From contig JACEEZ010009968.1 in the NCBI GenBank assembly GCA_016584305.1, positions 1 to 64,000 on the forward strand: a DNA stretch of 64,000 bases, given 5' to 3'. The DNA comes from Chionoecetes opilio. Taxonomy: Eukaryota; Arthropoda; Malacostraca; Decapoda; Majidae. Position numbers and translations under genes: made by a program. Of this stretch, positions 10,577-23,073 are shown in pieces; the stretch's first letter is position 1, and each line of letters begins with the position of its first letter. The notes beneath the pieces were generated by a model that worked only from the letters and a program-made list of their open reading frames with translations, made no database searches and was not told the origin of the DNA.

Positions 10577-12140
10577 TTTTAAATAAGTGTAGGGATTTAA
10601 GTAAAGAGTTAAAAGACGTAATCGTCCAGACCATTTCAGCATCCTATTTAATGCCATGTCAAAATATAGCCCATGATAGAGAATCAACAATAATGTTGTC
10701 ACTTTTTTTGCATCCAGTCACCCAGTTTTTAAATGATCTGGCAGTCAAAATTCGTAGATTCCCGAGATCTCAAAACCAAAAACGGGAGATCAGCAGACGA
10801 CGCACCACGGCTCGGCGACGCCACACGAGTATAGCCTCAGACATGCCTGATACAGATTGACGGGAGACACGCCCGAGAAAAAATGTAGTACTTGGGCGGT
10901 AGTTTGGGCGTTTTGATAAAAAAAAAAACTGCGATATAGGCATATACTTGCATCCTCATGGGACAGCAAGAAAGCTGTGCCTTTGAAGAGAGATTAGCAC
11001 CCATTTCGGGACTATTTGACCATGATAATGTCTGTGCAGCGCCTGGCAGTGGCGGGTGAGAGGAGCGCAGGTGAAGTCATGGTCTAGCCGAGCTCTCTCC
11101 TCACCAGCCACTGCCAGGCGGCTGCATAGACAGTATCATGGTCAAAAATAGGTCAGAATGGGTCGCTAAAGCTCGCTGCAAAATCACAGCATTTCTTGCT
11201 GTATCCATGAAGGATTGCAAGGATATGCCAAATCGCAAAAAAAAATATCAGAAACACCAAAATCTCCCCAAAAAACATTTTCTCTAGTTTCCGTGCATCT
11301 GTATCAGGCAGGGCGGGGAGGAGTACTACGTCATGTGAACGCCTGCAGAAAGTTTCCCGCCACCGGCTGGGATGGGGATGTTGTTTTCCCCGGCACCTTC
11401 GTACAACAAGTCATGTTTTTAGGGAAAGAAGCGCGTGGGAATATGATAATGTTTTGTGGATTAGGTATTTCGAGCAATGAACATTAAACTAATTATGCAA
11501 AGAAAAAAAAATGTGTATGTGACGATTACTTTAGGTCATTACAACAGCTATGTATATTATTACTTCTTTTTACCCCTTCTCGTTGTTGCCACCTCCGCGG
11601 ACCGGGTCGGTAGCACCCCCATCTGAACCAGTGGGCGTCAGTTGTTGCCATCCGCCATGGTAGCCTCTACTGCTGTGTAGGTATATGACCAGAACTAGTG
11701 GGCTGTGTTCCACCCACAGATGTTTTCAGAGTCAATTGCTAGCCGACGGCTCACCTCACGGTCCGTAATACAGGGCATTGGGCATGCTGATTTGAATGCG
11801 GCTTCTATCTTTGTCACCTGCATTACACTACACTGGTCATAGGCACGAACGTTAGTTTTGAGCCAGTGGTGAACGGTCCAATCGGGTTTTCGGTCTTCAG
11901 TCGTTGCCTCCTTCATGTTCCGGGTGTCAGGTGTTCGGGGGATGGGCCTCTCCTTGATGATGATAAGCATTCCGTGTAATTTAAATTAAGCAATTTTTTC
12001 CTTGTGCTCTCTGCAAACATAGCCGAGATTTGTCCGAAGGGAGGATTCTGCTGTTTGAACATTTCTTTGGGAGAGGCAGACAAAGGTCCTCCATGATGTA
12101 GATGGCGACGACAAGTCTTCCAGCAGTTTAATTATTGCAT
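10577..12140 (+). repeat. Large direct duplication, copy B
   Basis: Second copy of the 6825-8280 block, about 100 bp longer because of many single-base insertions and short expansions. It contains the second foldback element. The difference pattern (mostly short insertions, few substitutions) looks as much like an unpolished duplicate contig segment as like evolutionary divergence. Confidence 0.8.
10612..11535. mobile_element. Foldback element, copy 2
   Basis: Same outer ends as the 6858-7750 copy (GTAATCGTCCAGACC at left, GACGATTACTTT at right). The arms at about 10830-11075 and 11090-11335 are again inverted relative to each other, with more mismatches and indels. Confidence 0.7.
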
Positions 12141-12956
12141 TCTTCATAACCTGCCATTCACGTTATCAGCGAAATAGCGCAAGCAAGCCCGGCCTTAACT
12201 TGCCACGACTCAATCCTGGAAGATTCGATTAGTAAAGACACACACTTTTATATCCATGGATTTTAAAGTTAAACATGATAACATAAGGACAGGTAGACAG
12301 GGCATCTGAGAGTACACACTTAATTACATAATGACTAGGTAAATACACCTTACTTGTGCAATGATATCCCTTTAATTCTACTTGCCCAATCTCATTCTTA
12401 ATCCTTCAGGGGGCCAGCCGACGATTTTCATATGATAAAAATTGTGCTATTATCATCTAAGCTGTGTATGGCCTTTGACCCTCTAAACATACAGTGTTTC
12501 ATCAAAATTTGCCATACTCTTTTTCCCTTCAACCTCAACTGTGGAACTTGTCGTACACCCGGGTCAGGACAGTGTTTAGTTTTTTTTAATTTCTTAAGTG
12601 AAACTGTACCATAAATATACTTGACATTTTCCCCTTATTGTGGGTGGTCTAGTCCTTTTTTGCTTAAATCAATCCCCCCTCGTGTAGCCAACATCATTAT
12701 GCCATGCTAATAAGGCATGTAAAAAAAATAGTAAAGGAAAGAAATAAATAAAATATTACATAAAATATATAGTACAGGAAGTATGTGGAATTATAACAAC
12801 AAGCAAAAGTGCTACGAAAGTTTTTTTTTGTAAGATTTTTCTGTGCAGGATAAACTTTATTGCATATAGTGCACTGACTCTAGAATTTAGATTGCAAGCC
12901 ATAGCCAATAAATGAGAAAAAAAATAAAAAGTTCTGACCAGCCGGTTTCCCCTTAA
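12141..12956. other. Non-coding stretch, no recognised gene
   Basis: AT-rich sequence with only short frames (60-88 codons) of no recognisable family. Confidence 0.4.
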
Positions 12957-13506
12957 GCCCGGGTCCACGATGAGGTTACGGGGCACGTTATGGTAACGCG
13001 GGTGTGACCAAGTAATACACACACGTGACTTAACGGCATGGTCCGACTTTTATGGTAAACGTGGGCTGACGAGCCTCGTTCTGACGTGGCGCGATATTTA
13101 GAAAAAATACAAAGTTGTTGCGTCAGCCCATGTCAGCTACCCTGGAACAGTTCGTGGGCCAGGACGTGGGCTCTGCTCTTTATCTGATGGGCTGACACGA
13201 CGGCATTATTAACGTGCTGACGTGGCGATCAAGCCGAAGTTAGTGACGCAGAAAACATTTCTGCTTCTACCAGTGTCAGGCAAATTTCACACTGACGTGG
13301 ACCGTAACCCAAACAAAATTGGGCCGGACGACAATAACATTTATAATCCATTTTTCACACAACCACGCCACGTCAGGAACGAGGCCTCGTCAGACCAGCG
13401 TCCACCATAAAAGTTCAAGACCAACTATTAAGTCATTTACCTAGTCACAACCCCAGTTAGCATAAACGGGTTGACATGGCCCCCGTAAACCTCATAGTGG
13501 CCCCGG
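12957..13506. mobile_element. MITE with long terminal inverted repeats
   Basis: About 140 bp at the left (CCGGGTCCACGATGAGGTTA..., through ACTTTTATGGT and CTGACGTGGCG) reappears in reverse complement at the right end (to about 13506). The two ends differ by substitutions and small indels. The middle carries several TGACGTGG words. There is no open frame of note and no clear target duplication. Non-autonomous DNA element, superfamily unassigned. Confidence 0.6.
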
Positions 13507-14484
13507 CTTTCTGCGGCTTTAGATGTATGAATAATAAAACTACTTTAATTTATATTATACAAATGTTACAATTCACATCCTTCTCGCTTTAAATAGTCTT
13601 AATAATCACACTATACTCATAGTACATGCTTCCACCAAATCACCATACAAGTCGGAGATGGTTGTGGTATAACTCTCACCAACACATAGCTGGTGTCAAT
13701 AGTTAGGACTTCTTAAGCTTGGTGTCATAGAACAGCTGCTTGTTCATTTCTCACATATAGTCAAAAGGATATACGTAGAGTAGATTGCTGTTTTTACTGT
13801 GAAATATCTCCAAAAAACATGCTAAAAAACTACTCAAATGAAGGAGATGCAAGCTAATGCCCAAGTACTACATATAAAATGACATGGACAATCAAGTTTC
13901 ACACTAAGTCTGACTGGCTCTGACTGTGCATCACAACACTCCCTGAATGTCTTCTCACTATGAGGCTATGGCGATAACTACCGTCTCGGGATGCCACTGT
14001 TAAATTGATTTATTTTTTGCTTTTATTAAAGCATGAGTCTCATCTACATTGGGAGAACTAACGGAATTACAATAGGCCTCACATCGTGCAAAAATTGTAT
14101 TCAGCTTTAACAGTACAAAACCCGGCTATATATTCTACTACCTTTTTCTGAATAAGGAGAGATACACAGGCCGAAGTACGCTTTCATATTACCCTCAGCA
14201 AGCTGCAATATTAAAATTCACCTCATTATCATCACTTACACACCTCTAAAACTCTGCTTTCTCTTATCGCGGGAACGCTTCGATTGCCGTGAGAAGTCAA
14301 TGTCCTCCCACAAACCCCCTCAAACATACCTCTAGTATGTTGGCGATAGGAAGCGCTGCCCGGTCTATTCCCTCCACATAAAAAATCTAACCCTTAAAGG
14401 TGACTTCATCACTGTCCCTCTATTCTTGTAAAAAGGGGTGGACGTCAGCATGCCCTCCATTAAATATCTAAAAGTGTTCACGTG
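13507..14484. other. Non-coding stretch, no recognised gene
   Basis: Mixed-composition sequence. I see no gene, SINE box or terminal repeat. Confidence 0.4.
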
Positions 14485-14655
14485 GACAAAATGCCACTAG
14501 GAACGGCTGTGGGGAGGGGAGAGAAGGACGGGAAGGAAAGGGGAGAGGGAGAGAAGGAGGGATGGGAGAGGAGGGAGGGAAGGGAGGGAGGGTAGAGGAA
14601 GGGAGGGAGAGAGGGAAGGAGAGAAGGAGGGAAGGAGGGAGGAGACAGGAAGGCA
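14485..14655. repeat. Purine-rich GGGA/GGAA low-complexity tract
   Basis: About 170 bp of nearly pure purine on the plus strand, made of GGGAGG, GGAAGG and GAGAAGG words. The minus-strand Pro/Ser frame across it is an artefact of composition. Confidence 0.9.
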
Positions 14656-15054
14656 GTAGAGTTATGGCTGCTCTTAGCCCACAACAAAGACGGTGACGAC
14701 AGTTTTCACTGACTTCAACCTCGCGAGGCTCCTGAGGGAGTCTCCACCCATACTACCTCCATGGTTGGTGTGGTGTGGCATGCCCTCATACTCCTTATAG
14801 CTGCTGACTGTCTGGCCTGTCCACCACACCACCAACCCTGATAAAAAAATAGGGGAAATGTTATGATTTTCACCAAACATTCATATGCCTTCCTCCAAAC
14901 TCCGATCTAAAACATGACATTCTACTAACGTTAGGAGGTTGTAACGTCCTAACCTAACCAACCACTCTTTAAAAAGTTATCATGTCTAGTGCAATAACAA
15001 TAAGCGATAAAGGTAACGAGAATAAAGAAAGGGGCGGGAAACTTACCTTCAATC

Positions 15055-15292
15055 CCTGAGGTTTGAGACGGCCGATGATACTGCTTCAACATCTCTGTCC
15101 ATTGTCTCTAATTCTTCAATGCCCAATGCTGCAAGATCCTCTTCAACAACACTGCGCCTCGTCTTCCTAGGGCCCTGCCCGGGGAAGGCGACCTGAAACT
15201 TTCACTGTCCACACCTCTCCCCAATGCCTCACAGCACCTTCTCGTCTCTTCACGTGCCCAAACCACCTCAATCTCCTTATCAGTCTAGCCTA
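15055..15292 (-). pseudogene. Retroelement RT C-terminal fragment
   Basis: On the minus strand this reads Leu-Arg-Trp-Phe-Gly-His-Val-Lys-Arg-Arg-Glu, a Trp-containing stretch, then Gly-Pro-Arg-Lys-Thr-Arg-Arg-Ser and a final segment with Asp-Leu-Ala-Ala-Leu-Gly-Ile before a stop. The RWFGHVxRR...RP(K)KTW pattern followed by about 40 residues is the usual C-terminus of several LINE clades. Only this tail is present; the upstream part is absent. Confidence 0.6.
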
Positions 15293-15814
15293 TTATGACA
15301 TCATGTGTAGCTTTCTGGCAACCATATGAAATATTCCTTTTCTATTCTTCAATTTCGCATCAAAATACGGTTAACCAACGATGTCCGAGTTCTTGAAAGA
15401 TACAGATTGATGTTAATAAAAATTAAATGCTTTATGTATAATAATAACGTCTGCTTAACATTTATAGCGCATACACGGACACAAGAATACTTTGTAACTC
15501 CGCCTTTCTTCTACGTGCGTGAAACTGGGCATACTGCCCTAAGTGCCGGCGGCTTTTGGCTTGCCGCTTCCTTGCGCTGTCCCAGAGTGTGGTGCGCGCT
15601 CGACTGTTCATGCCTGGTAGCCAATCTTACACTTCACTCACACTATCATGGCACCTTTCAAACCATATTACAGTCCCGCCTGCCATTACTCACGCTTGTA
15701 CATTCTAGGCTTGACCACACCTCTTCCATATAGTCCTTCATCCAAAACTGCCCGAGACCTCCAGCAATTCATATCTTCCTACATTCTCATAAGCACATTA
15801 ACATTCACTCATAC

Positions 15815-16020
15815 ATTCTCCGTAGGGTAGTAGTATGGCGTGGTTCCTGGTTCGAATCCGATATGCCAAGGCAAGCACGCGCCAGCCGAAAACCACGCTG
15901 TTGTTACAGCAACCTTTATGGGTTGGCGAAACGGGTACACGGGGATAACCTGGGAAGGTAACTGGTAGACACGCAGATGTCACACTGAGCCCACCGAGTA
16001 ACGGATTCTGTCACCACCAA
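15815..16020 (+). mobile_element. Possible tRNA-derived SINE, family 3
   Basis: A good B-box (GGTTCGAATCC at about 15853) lies 3' of GTAGTAGTATGGCGTGGT, which is a weak A-box. About 160 bp of non-coding sequence follows. No second clear copy was found in the window, so this is tentative. Confidence 0.4.
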
Positions 16021-17687
16021 TAGGCTCAAAGGTTATATGCACGGCACGATGAGAGCACGAGGCGCACGTAGGCAAACTATAGGTATGCCCGCCCCCATCT
16101 GTTACTTTAACTACATATAATGCTCGCGCCACCAAAATTTCCTACTCATACTAATTCTGTCCACTCTGCCTATTTTATTATATCATTAACTTGAGTCTAC
16201 TTATCTAGCCCAGTGCCAACAGTTCTTCCGATGCCAGATTAATGAAAATGATATGCTTTATGATAAATCAAGTTTTGGAAAAAAGACAAAAACTTTATAT
16301 GAAAATGGTATCATTTTATAGAAAGATGTTGTGATTTTACATCAAACTTATGGATAACATATGTGGAACGATAATCTATCGGTACTTATAAGCGAGCACT
16401 AAGATGTGAGTACCATTTTAAAACTGCTTTCATTTGTGAATCTGATAAGGAATATTACACTAGTGTTTCTGGATCATGATTGTTTCGTATTCAGTGTCGT
16501 AACTATACTGTTTGCACGCTGATCTGGCGAAAAATAGGGACCTCATTAACCCATCCGAACGCACGGGATGGCTGATGGTGTTGGAGAGGTAGGGGCATTA
16601 GGGGAATATGTAGGAGTAAGCATGTCTACCCAAAAGTATATCAACAACTCAAACGTATCCCGTGCGTTGGAAAAGGGCGAGATAAGGGGCCGCACCTATT
16701 GTGTTCACTATCTCGAACTGCGGCGCGTGTATCGTTTTCATTAATTGATGTCCAACAACAGTATCCAAAGAGAGAATACAGATCCCCGCGTACTCAAACA
16801 GTGGCTGGGGCAAACCCCCATCAACCCCCCCCCCACCCACCTCCAAACACAGGTGTGCTCGATGCAACATGTTACACTTTCTATCAACAACTTTCAGACT
16901 CAGCAATTTTATGTTTACACTTAGCTACTACAAGGCTAGGTATGAGAGGGGAGACAATATCACGTTAGCCACACAGAGTTGATGTAACTGGAAGGAGCTA
17001 AGATACTTCAATCAACGTTAAACGACAGTAACATCTTGTAATGAACTCGTAAACACACATACAATAAATAGAAATGTGATTGAGGTCGTACCTGAAGTGC
17101 GTCCACGATACGGTGTGTCAGTACATAATAGCATCAAAAAGTGGGAGAAAACAAGGTGTAACATAGTAGTCACATATGTAATATAATAGGAGCATGGTCA
17201 AGAATGTTATCAAAACTATGAGCTGCAAACATTATTCGCATAAATTTGACAAATTGTAAGAGACATGAAGTTATTATATATAATTCATTCGGCAAAGTTA
17301 TTGTGACATCACCATCTGAAAGAAAAACACCAACTATATGCAAAGGTTATTTTGAGGATACAACAAAATAGCATTGCACTACACGCAAGTTATACTAGAT
17401 TAACTTCAATAAATATACAGCAGATAATGTGACATTACGTATCTAATTAAGAGTAAATGAATTTCAAAAATTGTAAATAGGAACAAATAAAGAAAGAAGA
17501 GTTGCTATGGGAGATATCAACACGAAGAAGTTCACGTGCAAAACAATGGAACCAAACTAAGAGATGAAAGGCAACACGAACAGGTGTATAAGAAACAGGC
17601 TGTACGATCTCCTTCATCATCTGTTAGTGTAAGATAGGCAAAGTCAAATGTGTGAATGTGATCGAATTACATCTAGTTGTATTTTTA
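16021..17687. other. Non-coding stretch, no recognised gene
   Basis: AT-rich, with no frame over 90 codons and no family recognised. Confidence 0.4.
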
Positions 17688-17965
17688 CCAGGGCCTGAGC
17701 ATACGCTCGTATGCGCCCCGTCTCTATATCAACATTTATTTTATCATTACATCCTTAGTGTTGTTTGAGTGTGGCCGAAGCCACCACAACGGGAGGGGGT
17801 CACAAACCCCCGGCTAACACCCAGAGTACCATTCACTGCTGGGTGGGACAGGGGCCGGAGTTTTTCAAGAAGATAGCTGTCTGTCTTCGGCTGCCGCCCG
17901 TGGATCGAACCCGGATCATATCGGTTGTGAGCAGTCCGATGCGTGTAACCCTCACACGGACGTCC
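17688..17965 (-). mobile_element. tRNA-derived SINE, family 1, copy 1
   Basis: Shares the ordered words CAGGGCCTGAGC, CCCCGTCTC, GGCCGAAGCCACC, CCCCCGGCTAACACC, CATTCACTGCTGGGTGG and a terminal tRNA-like part with two other copies (28622-28862 and 53640-53846). On the minus strand the B-box reads GGTTCGATCC at about 17903-17915. It is degenerate relative to the other copies. Confidence 0.7.
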
Positions 17966-20600
17966 TCTAAGTGTGATGACTGTGTATGATGTGTGTGTGT
18001 GTGTGTGTGCACATGGAAGAGTTCGCTGGGTTGGGTACATCACCCCAGGGTCCCAAACATAAAATACCAATGAAGAAGTTAAATAAGAATCTATCACGGA
18101 GACATTTTGATTTTAAAAGATATATTGGTCTCACAAAATTAAATTGTTTAAATTCTTCTTGGCAATTTCCGTACAAGATGGGAATTGTGCGATAACTATA
18201 TGCATTATCTCCTCCCATTAAGAGTATCGAAGAAAGTATCATAATTGTTAAACCCCTTAAGGGCCCAGACCGTAGATTTTCATTGTAATTTGCACTACCA
18301 TTAGATGATTTAAATGGACAGATTACGGACATATAAGATGGCACTTTTTCCCAAAAAAAATACCCTGAAAAAACACTAGTGCGTATTCCAAGACGACTGT
18401 TGTAGGAGGTTTAGATTAGTAGCTATTTAATCAGCCAGGTCTTATATGATGTTAACCTCAGTACCATACTGTAAGGAAAAATTTAGAAAACCATTAAGAC
18501 ACACACAATCGAACTACAATCTGTCCTCACCTGTGAGTTTGCACGATACTGGCGGGAGCCTTCCGCCCCGGCAAATTGGCGCCAACAGCCATTGCTGTAT
18601 AAGAACATTTTTGTTACATTAAATGAAAATATGTAATAACTTAGTGTACACGCTAGCCACCCACACAATACTACACGACATCCAGGAAAATTCAAACGAG
18701 CATTTCCGTGGAGGTGAGGCACAGGAGGTCAGGCAACGCTTAGTTGAGGACGGGGAGGGCGTGAGAGTGTTACACTCTGGCACAGAACACACCAAGAATC
18801 AAGCTGGGATCGGCACACATCAGGGGTGCGTTGCAGTAAGGGATTTCGTCTTGACGATATAATTGCAATTTCGCAATTCGAAATTTCGGTTTTCTCTCCC
18901 GCAACAGGACTCGAGGAGTTGATTTGCCGCTGGTTGCCAGCTGGCGCTCACAATAAGGTATGTAAACAAAGGCAGAGAGAAAAAAAAGCCTTCTCTTCTC
19001 TCTCTCTTTTGCCTCCTTAAGATTTCATGTCCTGCTGTTATCACTTCTGCAATCAAATACAGGGGCATCAACAAGTTATTCTGACAAGAAATAAGAATAG
19101 CGACACAGCGATAAAATTTCGACACGCAATCTTGGTAGCAAAATGTTGTTGTCAATCGTTCAGTAGGGAAGAGACTGTATAACATGTAGCCGCGGAGGAA
19201 CACTAACGAACGCAGGCCAGGCAGGCACGGGCAGACTGCGCCACCGCCGCGGCGGGTTTTACTTCCCGCACGTGTCCCGAACCTACGTATACAAGTTCAC
19301 CCAGCCATCATTACCCCGATGTTACTTATATACTATCACTTACAAGCTAGAAAATGAAAATGGCTGATGGGGGGGAAAAAAGCCAAGGTTTTTTTTTTTT
19401 TTTTTTTTTTTGCCTAAGTGAAGATATGAATAGTGCTGTGTTCTTGTGTGAAAATGACTGTATATCGGACAAACAGTTTTAGTGTTTTGTTTTTTTTCGT
19501 AAGGAATTTCTTTCCAAAAAAATGGGATGCGAATCTCCAAGATGCACCGCGTCATATGAAGCCGTAAAATACTGGATATGTATAAGCGAGATATTTATAT
19601 ATATATGACTCTGACTTAGTACCTTTGTGCACTACGGTAACTGTGGTATATTAAGTCACACTTTTCTTCAAGTTCATGGATAACAAACAGACAATTTTTA
19701 TATAGCAAAGGATAAGATCTGGCGCGTTGAAGGGGTTTAATGAATAATTACTCTGACAGCCAAGCACAATATGGAACATATAAATGTCACAATCAAAACG
19801 CTCCCTTCTTGTCTAGAATGAGTACTACTAATTTAATCCATCTTACATCAGGCAATCTCTTTCTACGCCTCTGTAGACTGTCCCTATCACAGGAATACTT
19901 CTTCGCTCTGCTAAAAGCCTGGCATGAGACTTATGTATCTATGCTCAGCGGGGGGGTGGGATAGTGGAGTAGCCACGGCACGGATCCTTGGCGGCAAAGA
20001 ATATCTAGCAGGAGGCTGATTAAAGAACTGTCTGACTCAGTTGGATGGAGACTCTGCCCTGAGGAGGAATGAGCGCGTCCGCCGGAGTGCCTGGTTAGAT
20101 GCGGGACGAAGGGTACGTACGGGTAACGGCACGGATTGTCGCAGCCACAAGGTGACGTAAGTTTTGGACTCGTATCGACACGACAAAAAAGGGTAAAGAA
20201 TTCAAATTACCTCACCCTTACAAGGCTTAATAAGACTTACTTACCATTTAAAAAGACGTTTATAGAATACATAAAAGTAGCTGATCAAACTTAATTCTGC
20301 AACAAGAGTTGAGCAAGCTGAAAGGAACAGTAAAAAAAGATGGTGAAAATCAAAATTATCAAATACTTTCCTACATATATAAAAGTACCATTTTCAAACC
20401 TTAATGCACTAACAAGCGGAGCGTGAATAGAATTGCGAGAAGCTGGTTGGGAGTGTGAAACATTGTCCGTGAGCAGTGATATTTTTCCTGGTGCCTACTT
20501 TTTTTGGGGCCCTCGCACTCTACCCAGCCTCAACTTCATCTCCTTTGACACGCATCATTGTGCGCGAATAAAAGTAGGACTGTCAGAACAAAGACCATCA
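17966..20600. other. Non-coding stretch, no recognised gene
   Basis: Contains a short GT run (17986-18010), a T run (19388-19411) and short frames up to 127 codons with no recognisable domain. No terminal repeats were found. Confidence 0.4.
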
Positions 20601-20612
20601 GGACTACAGTCA

Positions 20613-20828
20613 GACCAGCTTAAACTGGCGGTCTGGGTTCCTGAGCTCAGGAATGCGCTATTTGCCACATATTGAAAATAATTGAGCTTAACCTTTTGTG
20701 GATATTTGATGAAAGGCATCACAATAGAGATACACGCATACATATTGGTACACTTTTACATAAACAATATTATACAGCAGGAGGCCTTCAGGAACCCTCA
20801 AAGCCGGACCGCCAGTTTAAGCCGGTCC
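20613..20828. repeat. Inverted repeat pair, possible remnant MITE
   Basis: CCAGCTTAAACTGGCGGTCT at about 20617 is complementary to AGACC/GGACCGCCAGTTTAAGCCGG at 20803-20825, and GGTTCCTGA at 20635 to TCAGGAACC at about 20788. The arms are about 35 bp with a 150-bp loop. Confidence 0.45.
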
Positions 20829-20929
20829 CGACTATAGTTAGTATTCTGAAAGAGGGACCAAAGGGAAGCAGAAAGAAATGGCAAAGACAGGTCGAGAGAC
20901 TAACACACTACACACCTGATTTTAAACAA

Positions 20930-21310
20930 TGAAAAGCAGATTAACGTACACTAGTATCAGGAACAAAGACCGGAGCGGACTAATAGCTGAGGTCTGTAAG
21001 CCTATGAGGAACAATAGTACTGGTGAAGAGGCAGGATCGTCCCGGCCCAAAGCTGTTACTCGTGGACTGTCGAACTGCCCTTTGTGTTATCCTTGTGTGT
21101 TGGCCTGCCATCAGCACCTCGTGAGCCGCGTGTCATATTCAGCATCTTGCGGCTCAGCTGGAATGCATGATGGATTCAGTCGTCAAGTAGTTAATGCGTG
21201 AAGGGTAATAGGGATGTTTTAAAAGGGTGCTGGATAAAATTCATGGATGGGATGAATAAGTGTGTGTAGGCAGATGTTACGGTGCCATCAGGATATAAGA
21301 TAATGATTAC
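20930..21310 (+). pseudogene. LINE 3'-end fragment
   Basis: The stretch 21150-21250 reads Gly-Met-His-Asp-Gly-Phe-Ser-Arg-Gln-Val-Val-Asn-Ala and then a Phe-Lys-Arg-x-Leu-Asp-Lys-like tail. It parallels the better preserved C-terminus at 28990-29095. Upstream, 20930-21150 stays open (Lys-Asp-Arg-Ser-Gly-Leu-Ile) but is not recognised. Confidence 0.45.
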
Positions 21311-21799
21311 TATTTGATCCTATCTAGACACTTTGCAAAGTACCAACTACAAGGTTATCGACCATACAAAGCGCCCACCACGCCAGGACGAACTTGGTGG
21401 ACTCGACACCGCTGGACCGAATGCGCAGGGAGTCGCTGCATACACACGAGGCCCACGTACCTACCAACCATGCCACCATGACGGTTAGGTATCAGGATGC
21501 TACCAGTTGTAGTCTACGGTATGCTTGCCCGCAGTCCTTATTTACTATCAAGGGTCGTAAGTTCCTTAATGATTGAGTTACTCAAAGCATGTAATTAAAA
21601 AGTACTATATCAAGAAAAGACACCGATAAATAACTTTTGGGGAAAGTTATCAGTAACATGAAATTAAAAGTATAAATCAAGAAAAAGCACTCATCGATAA
21701 ATATTTTTTTTAAGGTAGCAATATCTAAAATCAGCCTCTGACTATGATGTCAAATAAAATATGGACATACAGAGTGCAGATTGGCTTTGTTTTTTTTGT

Positions 21800-22162
21800 A
21801 AATTCGACGGCCTGACTAGCGCAGATGTATGCAGTGATCTCAGGGGTGGGGATGTAGGCCCTGGAGGTTCACTTGAGGCTCTGATGGTTGGCGCCTCACA
21901 CACGTGGTGGCGCCAAGCAGGAGTGAAAAAATTTTTTTTATAGTGACGCCTGGATTAGAGCGTTTCATGCGACCCACAGTGTCCTAACGAGCCACTCGTA
22001 ATCGAAGGTTTAGAATTAACTTGCGGCAGCATGTGGGTGTTCTTAGCGGCCAACTCGACGCTGCAGAAAAATTTTAAGTGGAATTTTGGTTCACATCGGG
22101 GTCTACCTTCTGGTTCCGAGAACCCAGTCGGAGACGCTAACCACTCCGCTACCGCCTCCCCA
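21800..22162 (-). mobile_element. tRNA-derived SINE, family 2, copy 2
   Basis: Same architecture as 8985-9313. On the minus strand it begins GGGGAGGCGGTAGCGGAGTG, with the A-box TAGCGGAGTGG, and retains the GGTGGCGCC and GCAGCATGTGGGTGTTCTTA words. Mismatches and small indels separate the two copies. Confidence 0.65.
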
Positions 22163-22339
22163 AAAGCCTGTGTTTACTTGATAATAGGGTTAACTATGAT
22201 AAAATACATCTGAAATTTAGAAGAACCGTAGTATGCGCTTCTCCTGGCATCAACTATCAGCCAGTAAGCAGCAAGGGGGCAGGATTTTTTGCCTTGTTAA
22301 AAAAAACTGAGCATAGTTTGGTTGTTTGGTGGTGGTGGT

Positions 22340-22653
22340 GTTATATATTTACTTATATATTTCGTTTTCTGATAAATGAATTAGCACCATGTATAAATTA
22401 GCATTAACTAAATAAATAACCTCATCAATCGGAAAAATTACCCGGTTGATGATTTTATTTATTTATTTAACGCAAATTTATGCCTAGTTCTAATGCATTT
22501 ATCAGAAAACGAAATATATCAATGGAAAGCTAATAAAATTTCGCTTCTATTGATACCCTTCATGATAAATGTTGACTCGCAAAGTTTTAAATGGCGAAGA
22601 GTTGAAATGAATATTAAGTTCATGCATATTTCTTCAGCCTCGTAATGGCATTT
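22340..22653. mobile_element. Palindromic MITE (family P), part left of the transposon insertion
   Basis: Contains the family core: ATATTTCGTTTTCTGATAAA, an inner palindrome around ATCGGAAAAATTACCCGGTTGAT, and its mirror half. The element stops at GGCATTT (22653) and resumes at 28313 with TTTCTTTAGCGTG. In intact family members (49233 and 52802) these two words are contiguous, so the 5.66-kb transposon at 22654-28312 was inserted here. Confidence 0.7.
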
Positions 22654-22800
22654 TAGGCGATCAGCCTGGGGGGTTGGTCGGTATCAAATTAGGGCGAGAA
22701 TGCTAATAGTGTTTTTTGGGAAGGTATAAATGCCTAGAGTTAGAAAACATGTGATAGCATTGTGGTAGTGGCAGCTTTATGGGAGTTATCCCCCTTTTCC
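22654..22800 (+). repeat. Left terminal inverted repeat of the Academ-like transposon
   Basis: The outermost 20 bases align with one indel to the right tip. The right copy has about 20 extra bases just inside the tip. The inner 110 bases (22680-22798) match the right end almost base for base. Confidence 0.85.
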
Positions 22801-23025
22801 AAACTGTATATTATATAATTATATAAATATACATACATATAATTATTTTTTTTTTTTTTCAGGTGTCGTATTTCATCGGCGAGAGACGGACCGGACGATC
22901 GACTGGCGACGTTGGAGACCCTCGAGGAGACCACCACTGCCGGAAGACCAGCCGGCCCGCAGGTCGTGCGTTCAGAGAAAGTCGGGTTTTTGGAGTGGAG
23001 AGGTAGAGTAGCAGCCGACTACCTC

Positions 23026-23073
23026 TCGAAGCTATTGTTGAAGGCTGGTGATGTAGAGAAGAATCCGGGACCA
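23026..23073 (+). other. 2A-like ribosome-skipping motif
   Basis: The frame reads SKLLLKAGDVEKNPGP, a leucine-rich lead-in followed by the D-V-E-x-N-P-G-P signature with nothing missing. In known 2A peptides the ribosome fails to form the bond between the final Gly and Pro, releasing the upstream peptide and continuing downstream. Here the break would fall about 54 codons after 22912 and separate a short leader from the transposase body. The motif match is direct; activity is inferred. Confidence 0.75.

Noticed and set aside
14478..14687. Pro/Ser-rich minus-strand frame
   Set aside because: Produced by the purine-rich low-complexity tract.
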